From positions 2,788,501 through 2,852,500 of the forward strand of contig NZ_CP045384.1 of NCBI RefSeq assembly GCF_009363615.1: a stretch of DNA of 64,000 nucleotides, in the 5' to 3' direction. Source of the DNA: Ruegeria sp. THAF33 (GTDB lineage: Bacteria; Pseudomonadota; Alphaproteobacteria; Rhodobacterales; Rhodobacteraceae). The notes under the pieces were generated by a model that saw only the letters and a program-made list of their open reading frames with translations, did no database searches and had not been told where the DNA came from. The position numbers and the translations under genes were made by a program. This document shows, one piece after another, positions 55,364 to 64,000 of this stretch (position 1 is its first letter; each line of letters begins with the position of its first letter).

Positions 55364-56074
55364 ATGCCTCGTTCACTGGCTGCCGATCAGATTTTGCGGG
55401 TTCCGTTGCTTCCGGTGCTTGCCGCGCAGGGCCTATCGGTACGCAGGAACGCGCAGTTGCTGCCGGAACCGACTGGCCCGCGCGAAGGCCGCTCAGGGCG
55501 CGGGCCGCGTCTGCGGCTTCTGATCACCGGTGACAGTTCGGCAGCCGGAGTGGGCGCCGGCACGCAGGATCAGGCGTTATCCGGCCATCTGGTCAACCGT
55601 CTGGCCGGGCACTATGCGGTCGAATGGCAGCTGGAAGCGACAACCGGGCACACCACCCAGGACACGATTGACCGTCTTTCGCAAATCGAGGGCGAGTTCG
55701 ATGCTGTCGTTACGGCACTCGGAGTCAATGATGTCACCCGGGCTGTGACACGCCAGCAATTTGCGCGCCGCCAGACCCGCCTTATCCGCTTGCTTTCAGA
55801 AAACCTAGGGGCTCGTCGCATCGTCGTAACCGCAGTCCCACAGATGAACAGGTTTCCGGCCCTGCCTCAGCCGCTGGCCTGGGTGCTTGGATGCCAGGCC
55901 GCGCGCCTGGATCAGGGGTTGCAAGAGGTTGCGGCTGCATTTTCGCATGTTCAACACCTGCCACTCGACCTGCCGGACGACCCGGCGTTGGCTGCACCGG
56001 ATGGCTATCATCCCAGCCCCCGGGCGTATGCGCTTTGGGCGGATGCAGCCGCGCGCCTGTTGCTTCAGGCCTGA
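55364..56074 (+). CDS. SGNH/GDSL-family hydrolase
   Basis: A 236-residue esterase or lipase-like enzyme with the SGNH blocks: GDSS (nucleophile serine 58), a glycine in TTGHTTQD, GVND, and DGYHPS carrying the Asp-x2-His pair. There is no clear cleavable signal peptide. Substrate unknown. It overlaps the convergent rarD-like gene by ten bases. Confidence 0.88.
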   Translation: MPRSLAADQILRVPLLPVLAAQGLSVRRNAQLLPEPTGPREGRSGRGPRLRLLITGDSSAAGVGAGTQDQALSGHLVNRLAGHYAVEWQLEATTGHTTQDTIDRLSQIEGEFDAVVTALGVNDVTRAVTRQQFARRQTRLIRLLSENLGARRIVVTAVPQMNRFPALPQPLAWVLGCQAARLDQGLQEVAAAFSHVQHLPLDLPDDPALAAPDGYHPSPRAYALWADAAARLLLQA

Positions 56075-56970
56075 CCGCGCGCCTGCCGGATCATAGGGAT
56101 CGAGTAAACGACCAGAGCCGCCCAGATCAGTGGGAATGCGATCATCCGGCCCGTGTCAATCTTTTCGCCGAACAGGGTTATCGCGGTAATGAAAATCATG
56201 GTCGGCGCGATGTATTGCAGGATGCCCATCGTGGACAGGCGCACCAGTTTGGCGCCGTTTGCATAGACCAGCAATGGCACCGCCGTTACTACCCCTGCAC
56301 AGGACAACAACAAGGTGTCCGACATCGCGACACCGAAATGACCAGTGCCCCGCACACCCAGAATGGTGACATAGACCAGTGCCGGAATCAAAAGGATCAG
56401 GACCTCAAGCAGGAAACCCTGGTTCGGCCCAATCGGCAGCGAGCGCTTGAAGAACGCGTAGAATCCCCAACTGATCATCAACCCAAGAGCCGCCCAAGGC
56501 AAACGACCGGCTTCCACCACAAGTACCACCACACCCAGCGCGGCCAATCCGACCGCGAACAATTGTGTCCGTGTCAGGGGTTCTCTCAACAGGATTGCCC
56601 CCAGCGCGATACTGAATAGGGGGTTGATGTAATAACCCAACGCCGCATCCAGTGCGTTGCCCGTGGAAATGGCCCGTACGTAAATCGCCCAGTTCACGGA
56701 AATAAGCGCTGCTGTCAAAGCGGCCATACCCAACATCTTCGGATTGCCAAGCGCGGCCTTCAGATCCCGGGTTCGGCCCAGGACAACCAGCAACAACCCG
56801 GCCACAGGCACTGACCAGATAACACGGTGCGCCACAACCTCGACCGCGCCCATATGATCCAGCGCTTTCATGTACAGAGGCAAGAACCCCCACAGGACAT
56901 AGGCCGTGACTGCCAGCGCAAGCCCCTTTGGTGTGTCCGTGTTCTGTGAAGGTAGAAGCGTGTCTGCCAC
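56065..56970 (-). CDS. rarD: RarD-type EamA transporter
   Basis: A 301-residue inner-membrane protein with ten predicted spans. The N-terminal GLALAVTAYVLWGFLPLYMK pattern and the EVVAHRVIWSVP segment are characteristic of RarD (originally tied to chloramphenicol sensitivity), distinguishing it from the other EamA protein at 48321. The substrate is unknown. Confidence 0.9.
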   Translation of the reverse strand: MADTLLPSQNTDTPKGLALAVTAYVLWGFLPLYMKALDHMGAVEVVAHRVIWSVPVAGLLLVVLGRTRDLKAALGNPKMLGMAALTAALISVNWAIYVRAISTGNALDAALGYYINPLFSIALGAILLREPLTRTQLFAVGLAALGVVVLVVEAGRLPWAALGLMISWGFYAFFKRSLPIGPNQGFLLEVLILLIPALVYVTILGVRGTGHFGVAMSDTLLLSCAGVVTAVPLLVYANGAKLVRLSTMGILQYIAPTMIFITAITLFGEKIDTGRMIAFPLIWAALVVYSIPMIRQARGQA

Positions 56971-57102
56971 ATCGGGTCTCCGGTTGATACCGGTTCGGTT
57001 TAAGGCAGAAATGAACGGGTTGAAAACTCTGAAAACAGTGAAGTGTCACATAACAATGTTTGATGAGTTGTCAGACCACGCTTTTTAGGTGAGGTCTGAA
57101 AT

Positions 57103-57148
57103 GCGAGGCTCTGCCTCGCGCTCCGGGATATTTGTGGCCAGAGGAACA
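57103..57148 (-). repeat. Intergenic core-plus-hairpin repeat, inverted copy
   Basis: On the minus strand the core TCTGGCCACAAATATCCCGG is followed by a seven-base-pair hairpin (GCGAGGC, loop AGA, GCCTCGC, 57103-57119). It faces the copy at 57159 and forms a large inverted repeat with it. Confidence 0.85.
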
Positions 57149-57158
57149 AGGGACCCGC

Positions 57159-57221
57159 TCTTCATCTGGCCACAAATATCCCGGGGGAGTCGCCGAAGGC
57201 GGCGGGGGCAGCGCCCCCACC
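57159..57221 (+). repeat. Intergenic core-plus-hairpin repeat at the end of the demethylation operon
   Basis: Core TCTGGCCACAAATATCCCGG then GGG, a CGCCGAAGGCG hairpin and a GGGGGC...GCCCCC hairpin. It ends 12 bases from the stop of the gene at 57233, so it probably serves as that transcript's 3' structure. Confidence 0.85.
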
Positions 57222-57232
57222 AAACCCCGTGG

Positions 57233-59686
57233 TCACACCTTCACCCGTTCGGATTTCGGGTCATACATCGGCTTGAGCGACGCCTCGGCCCGAACTTTCG
57301 TGCCACACACGTCGATTTCGTAGGTCGAGGCCAGAACGTCTGCGGCCTTCTCCCCCTCGCACGGCACGTAACCCAAGCCAATCGCACCTCCCAGCGTGTG
57401 GCCATAGTTGCCCGAGCTGAGATAGCCCACATACTCGCCATCGCGGATGATCGGTTCATTGTGGAACAGCAGCGGCTCGGGATCGGTCAGGCGGAACTGC
57501 ACAAGGCGCGATTTCGGGCCGCTTTCCTTGCGCGCAATCACCGCCTCGCGGCCGATGAAGTCGCAGCCCTTGTCCACCTTGACGGCAAAGCCCAGCCCGG
57601 CGTCCACCACGTGATCTTCGCAGGTGATGTCATGGCCGAAATGGCGGAAGCCCTTTTCGATCCGGCAGCTGTCCATCATGTGCATGCCGCACAGCTTCAG
57701 CCCCATGTTCTGCCCCGCCTCGTGCAGCGTTTCAAAGACGTGGCCCGCCATGTCGGATGAGACGTAGATCTCCCAGCCCAGCTCACCCACATAGGTGACG
57801 CGGTGGGCGCGGGCGAGGCCCATGCCGATCTCGATTTCCTGCGCGGTGCCGAAGGGGTTTGCCGCGTTCGAGAAGTCGTTGGGCGAGACTTTCTCCAGCA
57901 AGGCCCGCGCATTCGGACCCATCACCGCCAAAACGCCTTCACCCGCCGTGACGTCGGTGATGACCACGTTGAAATTGCCCGCATGGCGCATCATCCAGGT
58001 CTGGTCCGCCAGGCGCGTCGCCGCCGGGGTGACCACCAGATAGGCGGTCTCGGAAAGGCGGGTGACGGTGACATCTGCCTCGATCCCGCCGGAACGGTTC
58101 AGAAACTGCGTGTAGACGATCTTGCCATTGGGCACGGCATAGTCGCCGCCACCGACATAGTTCATGAACTTCTCGGCATCGGGGCCCTCGACCCGGATCT
58201 TGCCGAACGAGGACATGTCGTACATGCCCACGTTTTCGCGCACAGCGCGGTGTTCGGCGGCCGAGTTCTCGAACCAGTTCTGACGCTTCCAACTGTAGTT
58301 GTATTCGCGTTCCTGCCCTTCGTTGGCGAACCAATTGGCGCGCTCCCACCCGGCCAGTTCACCGAACACGGCACCGTGTTCATTCAGGTGGTGGTGGAAT
58401 GGCGTCCGGCGCACGCCGCGCGCGGTGGCTTTCTGGCGATAGGGGTAGTGGTCGGCATAGAGCAGGCCCAGCGTCTCCTTGGACCGTTCGAAAAGATACT
58501 GCTTGTTGCCCTGGAAGGGCTGCATCCGGCTGATGTCCACATCGCCCAGGTCAAAGGGTTTTTCGCCTGTGTCCATCCATTCGGCCAGCGCCATGCCCGC
58601 GCCGCCCGCCGACTGGATCCCGATCGAGTTGAAGCCGGCGGCGACCCAGACATTGTCCATCTCGGGCGCGAGCCCAAGGTGATAGGCGTCGTCGGGCGTG
58701 AAGGACTCAGGGCCGTTGAAGAAGGTGTGGATGCCCGCCTCGGCCAGCATCGGCATGCGGTTGCAGGCGGCTTCGAGGATCGGTTCGAAATGGTCGAAAT
58801 CCTCGGGCAGCTGGTCGAACTCGAAGCTGTCGGGAATGCCGTCCATCGCCCAGGGCTTGGCGTTGGGCTCGAAGGCGCCCAGCAGGATTTTCCCGGCGTC
58901 CTCCTTGTAATAGGCGCATTCATCCGGCACCCGCAGCACCGGCAGCTGCGTCAGGCCGTCGATGTTCTCGGTCACGATGTAGAAATGTTCGCAGGCGTGC
59001 AGCGGGATGTTTACGCCCGCCATTCGGCCAACTTCGTGCCCCCACATGCCGGCGCAGTTGACCACCATGTCACACTCGATATGGCCCGAGGCGCTGCCGT
59101 CATCGGCCACCCAGTCCACGCCGGTCACGCTGCGGCCCTGTTTGACGATATCGGTGACCTTTACCCGTTCCTTGACGATGGCGCCGCGCTGGCGGGCGCC
59201 CTTGGCCAGAGCCAGCGCGATGTTGGCCGGATCACCCTGCCCGTCCAGCGGCAGATAAACTGCACCCTTGACGCCCTCGAGATTGATATGCGGATACAGT
59301 TCCTGCACGCGCTCATTCGAGATTTCTTCGACCTCGACGCCAAACGCCCGCGCCATCGCAGTCTGACGATAGATTTCCTCTTTGCGTTCCTCGGTCAGCG
59401 CCACGGTGATCGACCCGCAGCGCTTGAAGCCCGTGGCGACACCGGTTTCCTCTTCGAGTGAGCCATACAGCTCCTGACTGTACTTCGCCAGCTTGGTCAT
59501 GTTTGCGGTGGCGCGCAGCTGTGCGATCAGACCCGCTGCATGCCAGGTGGTGCCACTTGTCAGCTGCTTTCGTTCAAGCAACACGACGTCTTTCCAACCC
59601 TTCTTGGTCAAATGATAAGCGACCGAGCATCCGATGACGCCACCGCCGATGATGACCGCTCGGGCCTTGCTGGGAAGATCAACCAT
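57233..59686 (-). CDS. Dimethylglycine/sarcosine dehydrogenase-type flavoprotein (DAO-GcvT fusion)
   Basis: An 817-residue fusion. The N-terminal FAD-dependent DAO domain has [16 protein letters not shown] (GxGxxG, about 10-24) and the flavin-attachment region TTWHAAGL with histidine near residue 48; an FAO_M-like middle domain follows. The C-terminal half is a folate-binding GcvT/aminomethyltransferase domain (about 430-800). This layout demethylates N-methyl amines such as dimethylglycine or sarcosine and passes formaldehyde to tetrahydrofolate. It is the last gene of the operon, with extreme GC at third positions suggesting strong expression. Confidence 0.92.
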   Translation of the reverse strand: MVDLPSKARAVIIGGGVIGCSVAYHLTKKGWKDVVLLERKQLTSGTTWHAAGLIAQLRATANMTKLAKYSQELYGSLEEETGVATGFKRCGSITVALTEERKEEIYRQTAMARAFGVEVEEISNERVQELYPHINLEGVKGAVYLPLDGQGDPANIALALAKGARQRGAIVKERVKVTDIVKQGRSVTGVDWVADDGSASGHIECDMVVNCAGMWGHEVGRMAGVNIPLHACEHFYIVTENIDGLTQLPVLRVPDECAYYKEDAGKILLGAFEPNAKPWAMDGIPDSFEFDQLPEDFDHFEPILEAACNRMPMLAEAGIHTFFNGPESFTPDDAYHLGLAPEMDNVWVAAGFNSIGIQSAGGAGMALAEWMDTGEKPFDLGDVDISRMQPFQGNKQYLFERSKETLGLLYADHYPYRQKATARGVRRTPFHHHLNEHGAVFGELAGWERANWFANEGQEREYNYSWKRQNWFENSAAEHRAVRENVGMYDMSSFGKIRVEGPDAEKFMNYVGGGDYAVPNGKIVYTQFLNRSGGIEADVTVTRLSETAYLVVTPAATRLADQTWMMRHAGNFNVVITDVTAGEGVLAVMGPNARALLEKVSPNDFSNAANPFGTAQEIEIGMGLARAHRVTYVGELGWEIYVSSDMAGHVFETLHEAGQNMGLKLCGMHMMDSCRIEKGFRHFGHDITCEDHVVDAGLGFAVKVDKGCDFIGREAVIARKESGPKSRLVQFRLTDPEPLLFHNEPIIRDGEYVGYLSSGNYGHTLGGAIGLGYVPCEGEKAADVLASTYEIDVCGTKVRAEASLKPMYDPKSERVKV

Positions 59687-59775
59687 CCTGAAATCTCCGC
59701 TGTGTCAGGTTTGGCATAGGTTGCCACGGAAGATCGACAACAAATGCACCAAAAGCGTCACGAAATCCGCAGTTT

Positions 59776-60753
59776 TCACCGATGTGATGCCGCTCGCTTT
59801 TGCCGACGTACGACAAAGGGCGTGACCCCGAAGAAGCTTTTGTAAACAGACGAAAACCCGTTCGGAAAACCACAGGCCAAACCAATTTCGCGTACGCTCA
59901 TCGTGGTGTTCAGCAACAGGTTATTTGCCTTGGCCAGTCGCATTTCCCGGTAGAATCCGTTGGGAGTGGTTCCAAAAAAGGTTTTGAACTTACGCTCGAG
60001 GGACCGGTTCGACAGGTGCAGCGATTCGACGATCTGATTGATCGGCAGGGGGTCTTCGATATTGGCCTGCATAAGCTTTATGCACTGATCCAGCTTCGAA
60101 TCGCCTGTCGCAGTCAATTTGGCGCCCGAGAATGGCTGCATCGAAGCGAAATCGCGGATGTTCTCATGCAGCATGATGTCGGCCACGGTCATCTTCGCAG
60201 GCCCCGAGATATGGCGCCCGATCACCGCCAAGGCGATATCCGTCGTGGCCTCCATCCCGGCACATGTCACAACCGCGCCCTGTTCGGTTGCGATCGACAG
60301 TTTGGCTTCGAACCGGGCGCCGCGTTCCCGCAGGAACGATGCGTTTTCCCAATGGGTTGCCAGGTCGGCCGTTCCCTGCTCGTCGATATAGCGGCTGGCG
60401 GCTTCGGCCAGCAGGAACACCTTGGCGTCCCGGAAGGTATAGTCCGACACCACCCGCCCCAACGACAAATCCGGATGGTCCGGGTCTGAATTGCCGATTA
60501 CGAACAGGTAATCCGCCCTTGGCTGTGACGGCACCGCTTCTGTTTGAACCACGGCGTCACTGCTGCTGGCAATCGGGCCACCTTTGAGCGAGCGATAGGT
60601 GAAGGTGAACGGAGGGCTTGGGCATACGCGGTTGGCCAGTCTCAACACCTCAACCAACGACGCCAGCTCCAACAGCACGAAACCCGGCGCGACAAGGATG
60701 TCGAAATGCCGGATGGCCTGTTTTGGAGCGTCCGAAGTAGATTTTGCCGCCAT
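59776..60753 (-). CDS. GlxA/GbdR-type AraC-family regulator
   Basis: A 325-residue regulator with an N-terminal DJ-1/PfpI-like domain (about 10-190) and a C-terminal AraC double helix-turn-helix (LHLSNRSLERKFKTFFGTTP then the VREIGLACGFPNGFSSVYKSFFG signature). Close relatives such as GbdR and CdhR control glycine betaine, dimethylglycine and carnitine use. The ATG at 60753 lies five bases after the upstream gene's stop. Being inside the operon, it is probably autoregulated. Confidence 0.92.
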   Translation of the reverse strand: MAAKSTSDAPKQAIRHFDILVAPGFVLLELASLVEVLRLANRVCPSPPFTFTYRSLKGGPIASSSDAVVQTEAVPSQPRADYLFVIGNSDPDHPDLSLGRVVSDYTFRDAKVFLLAEAASRYIDEQGTADLATHWENASFLRERGARFEAKLSIATEQGAVVTCAGMEATTDIALAVIGRHISGPAKMTVADIMLHENIRDFASMQPFSGAKLTATGDSKLDQCIKLMQANIEDPLPINQIVESLHLSNRSLERKFKTFFGTTPNGFYREMRLAKANNLLLNTTMSVREIGLACGFPNGFSSVYKSFFGVTPFVVRRQKRAASHR

Positions 60754-60758
60754 TTTCT

Positions 60759-61652
60759 TCAAACGATGTTATGACCGGCGGCCCGCAACCGGTTCGCCAG
60801 TTCTTCGATATGATCCGGCCCGATTTCGCAGCATCCGCCAACAATCGTTGCCCCCTGATCTATCCACCGCATCACCTGATCCGCATAAGCCCTGGGGCCA
60901 AGGTCATGACGTTCTTGCAGGGCATCCACGGTCGGCGCATCCTGAAGGAAATCATCCGAAATATGCGTGAAGCCATTGGCGTAGGCCCCAAAGGGCCGAT
61001 TCATGCCGGACAGAACTTCCAGCGCCGCCGGGATCGCCTCGGGGCGCGAACAATTGATCAACACGGCATCGGGCGAAAACTCCTCCACCAACGGAGCAAT
61101 GTCCGCCAACGGTTCGCCGGACCTGAGAAGGCTGCCATCGTCATCATTGACTGACAGGGACAGCCAAACCGGTTTTCCGCATCCGACCGTGCCACGCAAT
61201 GCGCCCTCGGCTTCCTGTACCGACGACGCGGTCTCGATCAAAAACAGATCGACCCGCGCGGCCATCATGGCCACAAGTTCGGCGAACTTTTCAGCCGCAT
61301 CCGCAGGGTCCGGGTTAAGGTCGGGGCGATATGAAGCGAGCAATGGCCCCAGTGCACCCGCAATCCGCCCCCCGGTTGCCGCGCGGGCACGTTCGGCCTG
61401 TGTCAGGGCGGTGTCGATCAGGGTAGGCATATGATCCTCCATCCCCACCCGCACCAGACGAGAGCGATGGACGGCATAAGTATTGGTTGTCGCGACCGTC
61501 GCACCCCGGCTGAAATAGTCGCGGTGCACTTCCGCGACCAAATCGGGGTGATCGATCATCACGCGCGTCGACCACAGCGGTGTCGCCTGATCGCCACTGC
61601 GTTTTACCAGTTCCTGCCCGATAGAGCCGTCCAAAAGGGTGATATCTGCCAT
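60759..61652 (-). CDS. Homocysteine S-methyltransferase (betaine-homocysteine methyltransferase type)
   Basis: A 297-residue zinc-dependent methyltransferase of the BHMT/MmuM family. Zinc ligands are visible as INCSRPEA (Cys201) and GGCCEIGP (Cys274, Cys275), and LLDGSIGQEL is the conserved N-terminus. It would transfer a methyl group from a betaine or sulfonium donor to homocysteine, making methionine and a demethylated product for the adjacent dehydrogenases. The donor cannot be told from sequence. Confidence 0.9.
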   Translation of the reverse strand: MADITLLDGSIGQELVKRSGDQATPLWSTRVMIDHPDLVAEVHRDYFSRGATVATTNTYAVHRSRLVRVGMEDHMPTLIDTALTQAERARAATGGRIAGALGPLLASYRPDLNPDPADAAEKFAELVAMMAARVDLFLIETASSVQEAEGALRGTVGCGKPVWLSLSVNDDDGSLLRSGEPLADIAPLVEEFSPDAVLINCSRPEAIPAALEVLSGMNRPFGAYANGFTHISDDFLQDAPTVDALQERHDLGPRAYADQVMRWIDQGATIVGGCCEIGPDHIEELANRLRAAGHNIV

Positions 61653-61663
61653 GTCGTTACTCC

Positions 61664-62716
61664 TCAGGGCACCAATACCAGTTTTCCCGGAAGGGTCTTC
61701 GATTGAAAGTCAGCCTGTGCAATACCAATATCCTTCAACGGATAGGTCCGGGAAACCAGTGGCTTGATCCGTCCGGTATTCACCAGTTCAACAAGACGGT
61801 CAAAGACTTCGGGCGCCTGGTGCGTGCACCCATGTATGGTGATGTCGCGCAGATATATGTCCCGCAGATCAGCTTCGACAATCGGGCCTGCTATTGCCCC
61901 CGAAACGGCATAGTGCCCGCCGGATTTCAGGGAAAGGATCAGCGATGGCCAGGCCGGGCCACCCACAACGTCGATCACCACATCGAACATATCCTGCGGA
62001 AGCGGGTCGTTCCGGTCAAACGTATTCTCGGCCCCCTGGGATTTCACGATCTCGGCTTTCGTGCCCGCTGTTACAGCCCAAACCGACGCCCCGCGCAGGG
62101 CGGCCAGTTGCACCGCCGCCAACCCGACGCCACCCGAGGCGCCGGTGATCAGCACCTTGTGCCCGGCCGTCACGCCTGCGCGGGTCAGCAGGTTCTCCGC
62201 CGTCCCGAAGGCGCAAGGAATGGCGGCGATTTCCACATCCGAAAGGGGCGAGGCGCTGACGTCATAGAGATCATCGGCTTCAACCAGACAATACTGCGCA
62301 AAAGCCCCGTCGATTTCGGAACCCAGCGCAATGAAGCCCTGCGGGTTTCCCGGGCGCGGGCGCGGCAGGTTTATCGGACAGGTCACGCGCTGACCCGGTT
62401 TGAAGGCAACACCCGGCCCAACCTGTTCCACGATGCCGCAAAGATCTCCGCCCTGAATGCGGGGAAAGTGCAATGCACCGCCCCAACCGCCCGCTTCGAC
62501 CTTCTGATCAACGGCATCCGTCGCGCCGGTGACGTCCGAGGAATACCAACCGACCCGTGTGTTGATATCCGTGTTGTTCACGCCTGCGGCGGCGACCCGA
62601 ACCAGAACTTGCCCTGCCCCGGGTTCAGGAACCGGGATATCATCTCGCCATTCCAGAACTTCGGGGCCACCGTGGCCCGTCAGATAGACACCGGACATCG
62701 TCTTTGGAGCATTCAT
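61664..62716 (-). CDS. Medium-chain alcohol dehydrogenase/quinone reductase family protein
   Basis: A 350-residue MDR protein. The nucleotide-binding motif is LITGASGGVGLAAVQ (A-x2-G-x2-G), and the catalytic-zinc cysteine/histidine set of alcohol dehydrogenases is not obvious, so it may be a zinc-free reductase. It lies 11 bases upstream of the methyltransferase gene and 12 bases downstream of the cupin gene. The substrate is probably an intermediate of the same pathway. Confidence 0.88.
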   Translation of the reverse strand: MNAPKTMSGVYLTGHGGPEVLEWRDDIPVPEPGAGQVLVRVAAAGVNNTDINTRVGWYSSDVTGATDAVDQKVEAGGWGGALHFPRIQGGDLCGIVEQVGPGVAFKPGQRVTCPINLPRPRPGNPQGFIALGSEIDGAFAQYCLVEADDLYDVSASPLSDVEIAAIPCAFGTAENLLTRAGVTAGHKVLITGASGGVGLAAVQLAALRGASVWAVTAGTKAEIVKSQGAENTFDRNDPLPQDMFDVVIDVVGGPAWPSLILSLKSGGHYAVSGAIAGPIVEADLRDIYLRDITIHGCTHQAPEVFDRLVELVNTGRIKPLVSRTYPLKDIGIAQADFQSKTLPGKLVLVP

Positions 62717-62728
62717 TTCGCTGGCTTC

Positions 62729-63205
62729 TCAGGTCTGGTCGGCGGGATGGGGCGGAACCGGTCCCATCGGCACGATGTCATATCGGGCATTCAGGTCGGC
62801 CATCTTGGCCTCGTCCTCGAAATCCGCCGGGGTCATGGTTGCCAGTTCCGCAAGGAAACCATCAAACCCGGATGGTTGAAAGATCATGAGCATCCGTGCC
62901 GGTTTGTTGTCGGCAACCCGGCAGGCATGCGGCACACCCGCCGGAACATGCATGGTGGTGCCCGGCGTGCACAGGTGCCAGTCTCCGTCGACATAGAAAT
63001 CCACGGCGCCCTCGAGAAAATAGAAAGTCTCGGCGTGGCTGTCGTGGCGATGAAGGCCAAGCGCGAAGCTGGCCTTCAAGTTGTCTTCCATCAGTGTGTA
63101 GGCTCCGCCCGTGTCCTGACCGGAAACTTTCACGAAGGTATGGTCGTTTTCCCAGTCATAGTTGGGACCTTCACCAGGTCCCATCTTGGAATATCGCGGG
63201 CGCAT
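62729..63205 (-). CDS. Small cupin-domain protein
   Basis: A 158-residue single-cupin protein. Motif 1 is HRHDSHAETFYFLEG (His52, His54, His57, Glu59) and motif 2 is GTTMHVPAGVPHACR (His93), so a 2-His-Glu-His metal site is complete. AAAAAGGAGGCCCGC precedes the ATG at 63205. Cupins of this size include DMSP lyases and dioxygenases as well as binding proteins; sequence alone does not decide. It is 16 bases from the next upstream gene. Confidence 0.88.
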   Translation of the reverse strand: MRPRYSKMGPGEGPNYDWENDHTFVKVSGQDTGGAYTLMEDNLKASFALGLHRHDSHAETFYFLEGAVDFYVDGDWHLCTPGTTMHVPAGVPHACRVADNKPARMLMIFQPSGFDGFLAELATMTPADFEDEAKMADLNARYDIVPMGPVPPHPADQT

Positions 63206-63221
63206 GCGGGCCTCCTTTTTG

Positions 63222-64000
63222 TCAGGCGCGCAGCCGCTCATTTGCGGGATCCCACAGCGGCTGATCCTCCTGTACCACGGCGCGACACTTTTCGCCGTAG
63301 ATTTCCACCTCGAGCTCGGTGCCCGGGTTGGCCAGATCGGCCTTGATCATGCCCAACGCGACGGACTTGCCGACACGATAGCCCCATGCGCCCGAAGTGG
63401 TCTCGCCCACGATCTGATCGCCCTGCCAGATGCAGGACATGTAAGGCGCATCGCAGTCACCGGCCTCGACGACCAGCGTAACGAAAGACTTCTTCACTCC
63501 ACGCTGCTTTTCGGCCAGCAACGCGGCCTTGCCCGGGAAGTCCTGCGGCTTGTCGAACTTGATGAAGCGCTCCAGCCCACCTTCCAGCAGCGAGTAGTCG
63601 GTGCTCAGATCGCCCTTCCACGCGCGGTATCCCTTTTCGATGCGCAGGCTGTTCAGCGCATACATGCCAAACGGCTTGGCCCCGGCGGCAAGGATCGCGT
63701 CATAGATCGCGGGCATGTGCTCGTTGAGCGCATGCACCTCCCAGCCCAGTTCGCCGGCGAAGGACACGCGGATCAGGTGGGCGGGCTGTCCGGCCACGGT
63801 GGCCGCCTGATGGGTCAGCCAGCCCAGCGAGAGGTCGGCATCGGTCAAGCCCGACAGGATCTCGCGCGATTTCGGCCCGGTCACGATCAGCGTGTCGCGG
63901 GTGGTGGTCACGTCCTCGACGGTGACGCCCGCGGGCATCGCGTTCATCAGGATGTCGCGGTCGTGCCATTGCGCGGTGGCGGCGGTGATCATCACGAAAT
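63222..64000 (-). CDS. Second dimethylglycine/sarcosine dehydrogenase-type protein (partial, 5' part beyond window)
   Basis: About 259 C-terminal residues of a GcvT/aminomethyltransferase domain, including FAGELGWEVHAL, the ALNSLRIEKGYRAWKGDL segment (shared with the paralogue at 57233) and a GCV_T_C barrel. The upstream part, likely a FAD-binding DAO domain, lies right of the window, so it could also be a stand-alone GcvT-like demethylase such as a DmdA relative. It heads the visible operon with short gaps to the genes that follow. Confidence 0.85.
   Translation of the reverse strand, partial: FVMITAATAQWHDRDILMNAMPAGVTVEDVTTTRDTLIVTGPKSREILSGLTDADLSLGWLTHQAATVAGQPAHLIRVSFAGELGWEVHALNEHMPAIYDAILAAGAKPFGMYALNSLRIEKGYRAWKGDLSTDYSLLEGGLERFIKFDKPQDFPGKAALLAEKQRGVKKSFVTLVVEAGDCDAPYMSCIWQGDQIVGETTSGAWGYRVGKSVALGMIKADLANPGTELEVEIYGEKCRAVVQEDQPLWDPANERLRA

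Noticed and set aside
57803..59461. 552-codon plus-strand frame opposite the dehydrogenase gene
   Set aside because: Antisense shadow; the minus-strand protein has full FAD and GcvT motifs.
61664..62716. AcuI (acrylyl-CoA reductase) as identity of the MDR protein
   Set aside because: The N-terminus and insert around residues 60-120 do not look like AcuI as I know it; kept as a general MDR protein.
1..64000. CRISPR arrays, tRNA or rRNA genes, insertion sequences, phage genes
   Set aside because: No spaced identical repeats, no cloverleaf with a CCA-adjacent acceptor, no transposase or integrase motifs were seen on reading both strands.

Overview
The window looks like a chromosomal segment of a marine Rhodobacteraceae (Roseobacter-group) alphaproteobacterium. 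This is an inference from gene content and order (ccoNOQP-ccoGHI beside fnrL/hemN, xsc-pta-soeABC with tauR, yejABEF, split mnmD/mnmC2), the GC-rich third codon positions and the short intergenic gaps. I saw no prophage, transposase, CRISPR array, rRNA or tRNA gene. One RNA gene (SRP RNA) and one cobalamin riboswitch are present.

Region 1 (1-10904) is a micro-oxic respiration block. On the minus strand lie cbb3 oxidase genes ccoNOQP, then the assembly genes ccoG, ccoH and ccoI (ccoI runs off the left edge). Next come a two-domain universal stress protein, a small GlsB/YeaQ-type membrane protein, the oxygen sensor fnrL and, divergently, hemN. Three FNR-type palindromes (3561, 7425, 9500) sit in front of ccoG, between ccoN and the stress protein, and between fnrL and hemN, so the block reads as one FnrL regulon.

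Region 2 (11117-26804) holds an EF-G-like GTPase with altered GTPase motifs, the yejABEF peptide ABC importer, a membrane-anchored cytochrome c, pheA, a frameshifted chloramphenicol-phosphotransferase-like gene, an SRPBCC protein, nudC, a CpdB-like nucleotidase without signal peptide, the SRP RNA with a clear promoter, rsgA and an alpha/beta hydrolase.

Region 3 (26888-36065) has the cobalamin riboswitch and its small cysteine-containing target, a protein phosphatase, dnaX-ybaB-recR, a VOC protein, a secreted protein facing an RNase T2, the cell-cycle regulator trcR, a membrane protein, and an arsR-permease pair with a clear palindromic operator.

Region 4 (36154-45231) is sulfonate metabolism. 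TauR controls xsc, pta converts acetyl phosphate to acetyl-CoA, and soeABC oxidises the released sulfite. Pairs of repeats matching the TauR motif precede both tauR and xsc.

Region 5 (45367-56970) is housekeeping and accessory: dapA, a lytic transglycosylase, two EamA transporters, mnmD facing a stand-alone mnmC2-type oxidase, a hot-dog dehydratase, an FMN reductase, an OmpA lipoprotein, a WYL regulator with four TGTCA half-sites and a 63-residue protein, rluA, an NTF2-like protein and an SGNH hydrolase.

Region 6 (57233-64000) is a tight minus-strand operon: two dimethylglycine/sarcosine-dehydrogenase-type proteins, a cupin, a medium-chain dehydrogenase, a homocysteine S-methyltransferase and a GlxA/AraC regulator. 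Its substrate is probably a methylated nitrogen or sulfur compound and cannot be named from sequence alone. This is the best candidate here for an undescribed catabolic system. A family of hairpin-bearing intergenic repeats (30791, 43513, 45230, 57103, 57159) is the main non-genic structure.
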